Shown: positions 7,901 through 9,852 of the stretch, piece by piece | How the letters are laid out: each line of letters begins with the position of its first letter | Numbering within the stretch: the stretch's first letter is position 1 | Origin: an uncultured Rhodanobacter sp. | Lineage (GTDB): Bacteria > Pseudomonadota > Gammaproteobacteria > Xanthomonadales > Rhodanobacteraceae | Reading direction: 5' to 3' | Assembly (NCBI GenBank): GCA_903827735.1 | Contig: CAIKJM010000475.1 | Span: 1-9,852 of the forward strand | Length of the DNA: 9,852 nt | Notes under the pieces: generated by a model | Told to the model about the DNA's origin: nothing | The model's input: the letters and a program-made list of their open reading frames with translations, nothing else | Database searches by the model: none | Position numbers and translations under genes: made by a program

Positions 7901-8439
7901 AGGGCCAGCAGAGAAAGCGCTGCCGGCAGAAACTGGCTGAAGAAACGTTCCTCGTGCGACAGATGCCGACCGAACGCCAGGCTGCGCAGGGTCGCCGTGA
8001 AGATCCACGAGCTGTCGCGCTGCGCCGGGTAAGCGTCATCCCAGATAAACACCAATCCAAACGCGGGCCACAGTCGCCACAGCGCCGCCAGCGCAATCAC
8101 CAGAGCGGCCGCGAGAATCAGCGCCGCGCCAAGGCTGGGCGTGTGGCTCAGTTGCAGCATCGGCCACGCCACCAGCAAAAACACCAGCACGGTATAGCCG
8201 GTGAACATCACCAGATGCGCCGCGCCGCGGCGCAAAACCGTACGACCGAAACGCGGTTCGGGATCGAAGCCGATCGCGTGGCAGATCGCGGCCATGGTCA
8301 ACGCGTTGGCCAACAGCAGCGGAATCAACGTCAGCGGATGGTTGACGAAACCGGCCGCCGCAATCGCCAGCCACCCGGGAATGAACCACGCGATAGATTG
8401 CGCGAGGGGAGGGCGTCGTCGTGATTTGGGCTGGGTCAT
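4978..8439 (-). CDS. Large membrane-anchored ankyrin-repeat protein (1153 residues)
   Basis: The frame is uninterrupted from ATG 8439 to TGA 4978-4980. After a short basic N-terminus (KSRRRPP), residues about 15-222 hold some six hydrophobic segments (about 15-32, 35-57, 72-95, 102-132, 168-192 and 198-220), consistent with a polytopic membrane domain. A polar linker (223-266) leads to ankyrin repeats in blocks: about 268-596, then about 726-840, then 866-1136. Typical repeat features recur, such as GADPN, GADVN, GxTPLHxA and LLLxxGA. A degenerate helical stretch (597-725) and a Trp-rich insert (842-868, including WLDWHDW) break the array. I estimate about 20 repeats. There is no recognisable enzymatic domain. 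Ankyrin repeats normally bind other proteins, so a membrane scaffold or sensor is a reasonable inference, but substrate and partners are unknown. I recall long ankyrin proteins of similar layout in Xanthomonadales, so it is probably a lineage family, not unique. Composition matches the neighbours. There is no Shine-Dalgarno sequence; a -10 box lies six bases before the start. Confidence 0.9.
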   Translation of the reverse strand: MTQPKSRRRPPLAQSIAWFIPGWLAIAAAGFVNHPLTLIPLLLANALTMAAICHAIGFDPEPRFGRTVLRRGAAHLVMFTGYTVLVFLLVAWPMLQLSHTPSLGAALILAAALVIALAALWRLWPAFGLVFIWDDAYPAQRDSSWIFTATLRSLAFGRHLSHEERFFSQFLPAALSLLALAYGAVALTGLYGVLPSEPRIAALAIYGVVLLPLGCLIIANRTLRALLCAKNVKPATATTPEAIKSIPARPPAVVVLNEQERTAGTPEQARALLLATREGDIDRAIALVEAGADPNTAPAADDRDQRPVLMLAALLPDTRLLRALIAKGADVNRASGGITPLLAATRDSWHGRAEAVMTLLANGANPLVADAEGSTPLHGAVLSAEAGVAAMLLDASAPINALTRSGVSPLAVACRAANWPLAKFLLERGAKPAPANGEPALVAAAGIADDDVTGIKLLLKHRAAVNAVDARHRSALLTAAAEGHEQIARVLCAAGADATLADHRGSTALMEAARAGAGGIVQLLAESQPDARARDHHGRDALTLACQSPHARGETISALLALGAEPKAPGGDGRSALDHAAAAGRWDLVALLDPDTPLPATHRRDALTEGSDTPAHLLDALRFSHWAIVSSFAERVREWPQAQLAQLYLDLATPGLSSARRWLLEHGLDAEARLPPQLPDDAAAAPAGTPTLPPLGRRLFDALLLQLPASTEALDDLLQAGASPAGAGLLAQALSRLNGSAACAALPLNLLEQGADPFGVDARDRTPLHLAVINGQLSLLQALLARGCDPNTRDRDGRTPLFAALEHGADALPLVRALIAYGANPEAADRNGETPLGLALEHPTVERWLDWHDWTRPSRPLRATDLPAASAAGALSTVQRLLELGFAVDTRDDQGATALLRACGAGHRDIAACLLDAGADSSLAASSGVTPLAAAVAARRDTLVALLLEHQVAIDQQLPNETTALMVAAAMGHPEIVEALINGGADVNALDAGGRSALHAAAQFGFEHNDSLRARRLFDALLKRGADINQADREGKTPLLLLLGAQLRPGSDCDATHIGALIPVLLDAGAKVEHADQRGVTALHACAMHALLPPARVLLSRGADRLAADAFGRTAADVARQVGYIDIAHELAPRVGAIPSVRQTLRQPAAPAD
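5032..6264 (-). repeat. Ankyrin repeat blocks 2 and 3 of the large protein (residues about 726-1136)
   Basis: On the coding strand a degenerate unit of about 99 bases recurs, each encoding about 33 residues with the G-A-D-x-N turn. On the plus strand this shows as recurring TCGGCGCC words. Clear units include GADPFGVDARDRTPLHLA, GCDPNTRDRDGRTPLF, GADVNALDAGGRSALHAA and GADINQADREGKTPLL. A Trp-containing insert at residues 842-868 separates the two blocks. The last unit, GADRLAADAFGRTAADVA, looks like a capping repeat. Confidence 0.8.
6652..7638 (-). repeat. Ankyrin repeat block 1 of the large protein (residues about 268-596)
   Basis: About ten units of roughly 33 residues. The better ones carry GADPNTAPA, GADVNRASGGITPLLAA, GANPLVADAEGSTPLHGA, RAAVNAVDARHRSALLTAA and GADATLADHRGSTALMEAA. 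Repeat boundaries are approximate and some units, such as the one near residues 305-325, are weakly conserved. The block begins soon after the predicted membrane region, so it would sit on one face of the membrane next to it. Confidence 0.8.
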
Positions 8440-8445
8440 GCCGAC

Positions 8446-8451
8446 AGTATA
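8446..8451 (-). promoter_or_regulatory. -10 box (TATACT) directly before the ankyrin gene, probably leaderless
   Basis: Read on the minus strand, TATACT is followed by six bases (GTCGGC) and then ATG 8439. Normal -10 to +1 spacing puts the first transcribed base at or next to the A of the start codon. No Shine-Dalgarno sequence precedes the ATG, which agrees with a leaderless message. At 16-18 bases upstream of the box I find only CGTCTG, CCGTCT or ACCGTC, none close to TTGACA. The promoter may therefore depend on an activator or be weak. Confidence 0.5.
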
Positions 8452-8480
8452 GAAATCGCGGCGACTTCAGACGGTAACCT

Positions 8481-8492
8481 GGTGTTAACACC
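8481..8492. promoter_or_regulatory. Perfect 12-bp palindrome, possible operator upstream of the ankyrin gene
   Basis: GGTGTTAACACC is identical to its own reverse complement. Its centre lies about 47 bases upstream of the predicted transcription start at 8439, in the 111-base gap between the YcgL and ankyrin genes. Position and symmetry fit a dimeric regulator site. I do not recognise a specific regulator consensus. Confidence 0.3.
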
Positions 8493-8550
8493 CGCACTAT
8501 TTTTCGGCGTTTTATTCCGCGCGTGCGGCAAAGGGCTCATTCGCCCAACC

Positions 8551-8847
8551 TCAGTCGTCACGATCGTCGCGCGTGGCGGATTCGCGATACGACGGATGAT
8601 TGGCGACGGCCAGCGTCTGCTGTGGCGGCAGCTGCAGGTGCCAGCCCTGCGTGCGCAGATGGTCGAGCACTTGTTCGGTGTCCTCCACCGGCAGCTTGCG
8701 CTGCTCGTCCAGGTGCACTTCGACCACGAAACGCAGCTCGCCCAACAGCAGCAGCAGCGATTCGGACAGCACATCGAAACCATCGCGGCGGGCCAGCCAC
8801 ACGTAGCTGTCGGTTTTGCGCTGGCTGGCGTAGACGAAACACTGCAT
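8551..8847 (-). CDS. YcgL domain-containing small protein
   Basis: This gene encodes 98 residues, from ATG 8847 to TGA 8551-8553. The start is set by GGGAG at 8855-8859, seven bases upstream, and by the family N-terminus MQCFVYASQRKTDSYVWLA. The open frame continues 42 codons further upstream (to 8973) but reads as Arg/His-rich non-family sequence, so that extension is rejected. The core segments LLGELRFVVEVHLDEQRKL and HLRTQGWHLQLPP match the YcgL family (about 90-110 residues), a small alpha/beta protein common in gammaproteobacteria whose biochemical role is not known. The Asp/Arg-rich tail (SATRDDRDD) is variable in such proteins. It lies between an aldehyde dehydrogenase gene (161 bases upstream) and the ankyrin gene (111 bases downstream), all on the minus strand. 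The gaps suggest separate units, not a tight operon. Confidence 0.88.
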   Translation of the reverse strand: MQCFVYASQRKTDSYVWLARRDGFDVLSESLLLLLGELRFVVEVHLDEQRKLPVEDTEQVLDHLRTQGWHLQLPPQQTLAVANHPSYRESATRDDRDD

Positions 8848-8854
8848 GGCCGTA

Positions 8855-8859
8855 CTCCC
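8855..8859 (-). promoter_or_regulatory. Shine-Dalgarno site of the YcgL gene
   Basis: GGGAG on the minus strand, with a seven-base spacer to ATG 8847. It decides the start codon against the longer upstream frame and is the best ribosome binding site in the window. Confidence 0.75.
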
Positions 8860-9008
8860 GTGGTGATGCCAACACCGGTCGTGCTGCTCAAGACGACTAC
8901 GAGGGTAACAGCGACGGCCGCCGCGTGCTCGGCTCGATCCGAAGAAGCGCGATACGCCCTTCGGCATGGCCAAGTCTGCAAGGTCTGCCCACCATCCGCG
9001 GCCGCGAA

Positions 9009-9851
9009 TCAGCCGCGTTTGATCAGCATGTTCACCATGCGATGAAAAAACGCCCCGTACGGCGGCCCGAGCATGCCGGCGCCGTTCAGGCGCGCCTGCC
9101 GAAACACCGGCTTCATGTGCGAGAACGTGCGGAAGCCCGCCTCGCCGTGGTAGCCGCCCATGCCCGACGGGCCGACGCCGCCGAACGGCAGGCCGTGCTG
9201 GGCGATGTGGTACAGCGTGTCGTTGACGCTGACGCCGCCGGCCACGGTGCGCGTCAGCACCGAGTCGATCAGCGCGCCGTCTTCCTCGAACAGGTACAGT
9301 GCCAGCGGGTGCGGATGGGCGGCGACGTACGCGACCGCTTCGTCGATCGAGTCGTACGGCAGCAGCGGCAGCAGCGGGCCGAAAATCTCGTCGCGCATGA
9401 TGTCCATGCTGTCGCTAACGTTGCTGACCAATTGCGGCGACAGGCGTCGACGCGACGCGTCATCCGGCGCGTCGCCCAGCAGATGCACCTTGGCGCCGGC
9501 CGCCACGGCCTTGTCGCGCAGGCCGACCAGGCGCGCGTACTGGCGATCGGAGATGACGCTGGCGTACTGCTTGCTCTGCGCCAGCTGCGGATACATTTTC
9601 GCCACCGTGCGTTTGGCCACGTCGATGAATTCGGCCATGCGCGCGCGCGGCAGCAGCACGTAATCGGGCGCGATGCAGGTTTGTCCGGCGTTGACCAGCT
9701 TGCCGAACAGAATGCGCTCCACCGCGTTGTCGAAGCGCGCGCCGGGGCCGATGATCGCCGGCGACTTGCCGCCCAGCTCCAGCGTCACCGGGGTCAGGTT
9801 GGCGGCGGCGGCGCGCATCACGTGGTGGCCGACGGCGGTGGAGCCGGTGAA
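9009..9851 (-). CDS. calB: Coniferyl aldehyde dehydrogenase-like class 3 ALDH, 5' end missing
   Basis: The frame enters from the right edge and ends at TGA 9009-9011, with 281 residues present. Relatives are about 475-480 residues, so roughly the N-terminal 40% is outside the window. The visible start FTGSTAVG is the ALDH cofactor-binding loop, so the methionine near 9818 is internal. The catalytic base Glu 25 lies in LELGGKSP (codon 9777-9779). The nucleophile Cys 59 lies in GQTCIAPDY (codon 9675-9677). Their spacing of 34 residues is that of class 3 enzymes. Further downstream are DEIFGPLLP and PFGGVGPSGMGGYHG, followed by the FSHMKPVF ending typical of this group. Family reaction: NAD(P)-dependent oxidation of an aldehyde to an acid; CalB-type members oxidise coniferyl aldehyde to ferulate (EC 1.2.1.68). 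The real substrate could equally be a fatty or other aromatic aldehyde. No lignin-pathway partner gene is visible. All catalytic residues in the seen part are intact. Confidence 0.9.
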   Translation of the reverse strand, partial: FTGSTAVGHHVMRAAAANLTPVTLELGGKSPAIIGPGARFDNAVERILFGKLVNAGQTCIAPDYVLLPRARMAEFIDVAKRTVAKMYPQLAQSKQYASVISDRQYARLVGLRDKAVAAGAKVHLLGDAPDDASRRRLSPQLVSNVSDSMDIMRDEIFGPLLPLLPYDSIDEAVAYVAAHPHPLALYLFEEDGALIDSVLTRTVAGGVSVNDTLYHIAQHGLPFGGVGPSGMGGYHGEAGFRTFSHMKPVFRQARLNGAGMLGPPYGAFFHRMVNMLIKRG

Positions 9852-9852
9852 C

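Noticed and set aside
8531..8549. A possible minus-strand terminator after the YcgL gene (GGGC...GCCC followed by TTT)
   Set aside because: The stem is only four pairs with three T residues, too weak to call.
8848..8973. A 42-residue upstream extension of the YcgL protein
   Set aside because: The GGGAG site and the family N-terminus both set the start at 8847. The extension has an unrelated Arg/His-rich composition.
8997..9006. Palindrome CGCGGCCGCG beside the aldehyde dehydrogenase stop codon
   Set aside because: It is a GC-only 10-mer that is expected often by chance in this composition, and no T-run follows it.

Overview
The window is GC-rich chromosomal DNA with dense coding sequence and strongly G/C-ending codons throughout. 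It looks like a gammaproteobacterium of the Xanthomonadales (Lysobacterales) type, and the family-level similarities I recognise point to Rhodanobacteraceae or Xanthomonadaceae (Dyella, Rhodanobacter, Luteibacter, Xanthomonas and relatives). That placement is inferred from the style of the proteins, not from a search. I see no tRNA or rRNA gene, insertion sequence, CRISPR array or phage gene. The region reads as an ordinary chromosomal neighbourhood, with one large and unusual protein in the middle.

Left half, plus strand. The window opens inside a gene for a Dcp-type M3 zinc dipeptidyl carboxypeptidase (2-1618, 5' end missing), which is closed by a clear intrinsic terminator at 1650-1680. 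Next is a complete KefB/KefC-type potassium/proton antiporter with a C-terminal RCK domain (1792-3624). After a 152-base gap comes a family 9 glycosyltransferase of the heptosyltransferase type (3777-4958), probably acting on lipopolysaccharide or another surface glycan.

Right half, minus strand. A 1153-residue ankyrin-repeat protein with an N-terminal membrane region (4978-8439) converges on the glycosyltransferase with a gap of only 19 bases. Upstream of it are a small YcgL-domain protein (8551-8847) and the 3' part of a coniferyl-aldehyde-dehydrogenase-like class 3 ALDH (9009-9851, which runs off the right edge).

The genes do not form an obvious pathway. Peptide turnover, K+ efflux, glycan assembly and aldehyde oxidation are separate functions, so the window is best read as several independent transcription units. 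The most interesting items are the membrane-anchored ankyrin protein, whose repeat array is broken into blocks; its apparently leaderless promoter with a perfect 12-bp palindrome upstream; and a histidine in the KefC regulatory loop where an acidic residue is expected. I did not find convincing evidence for an entirely new multi-gene system.
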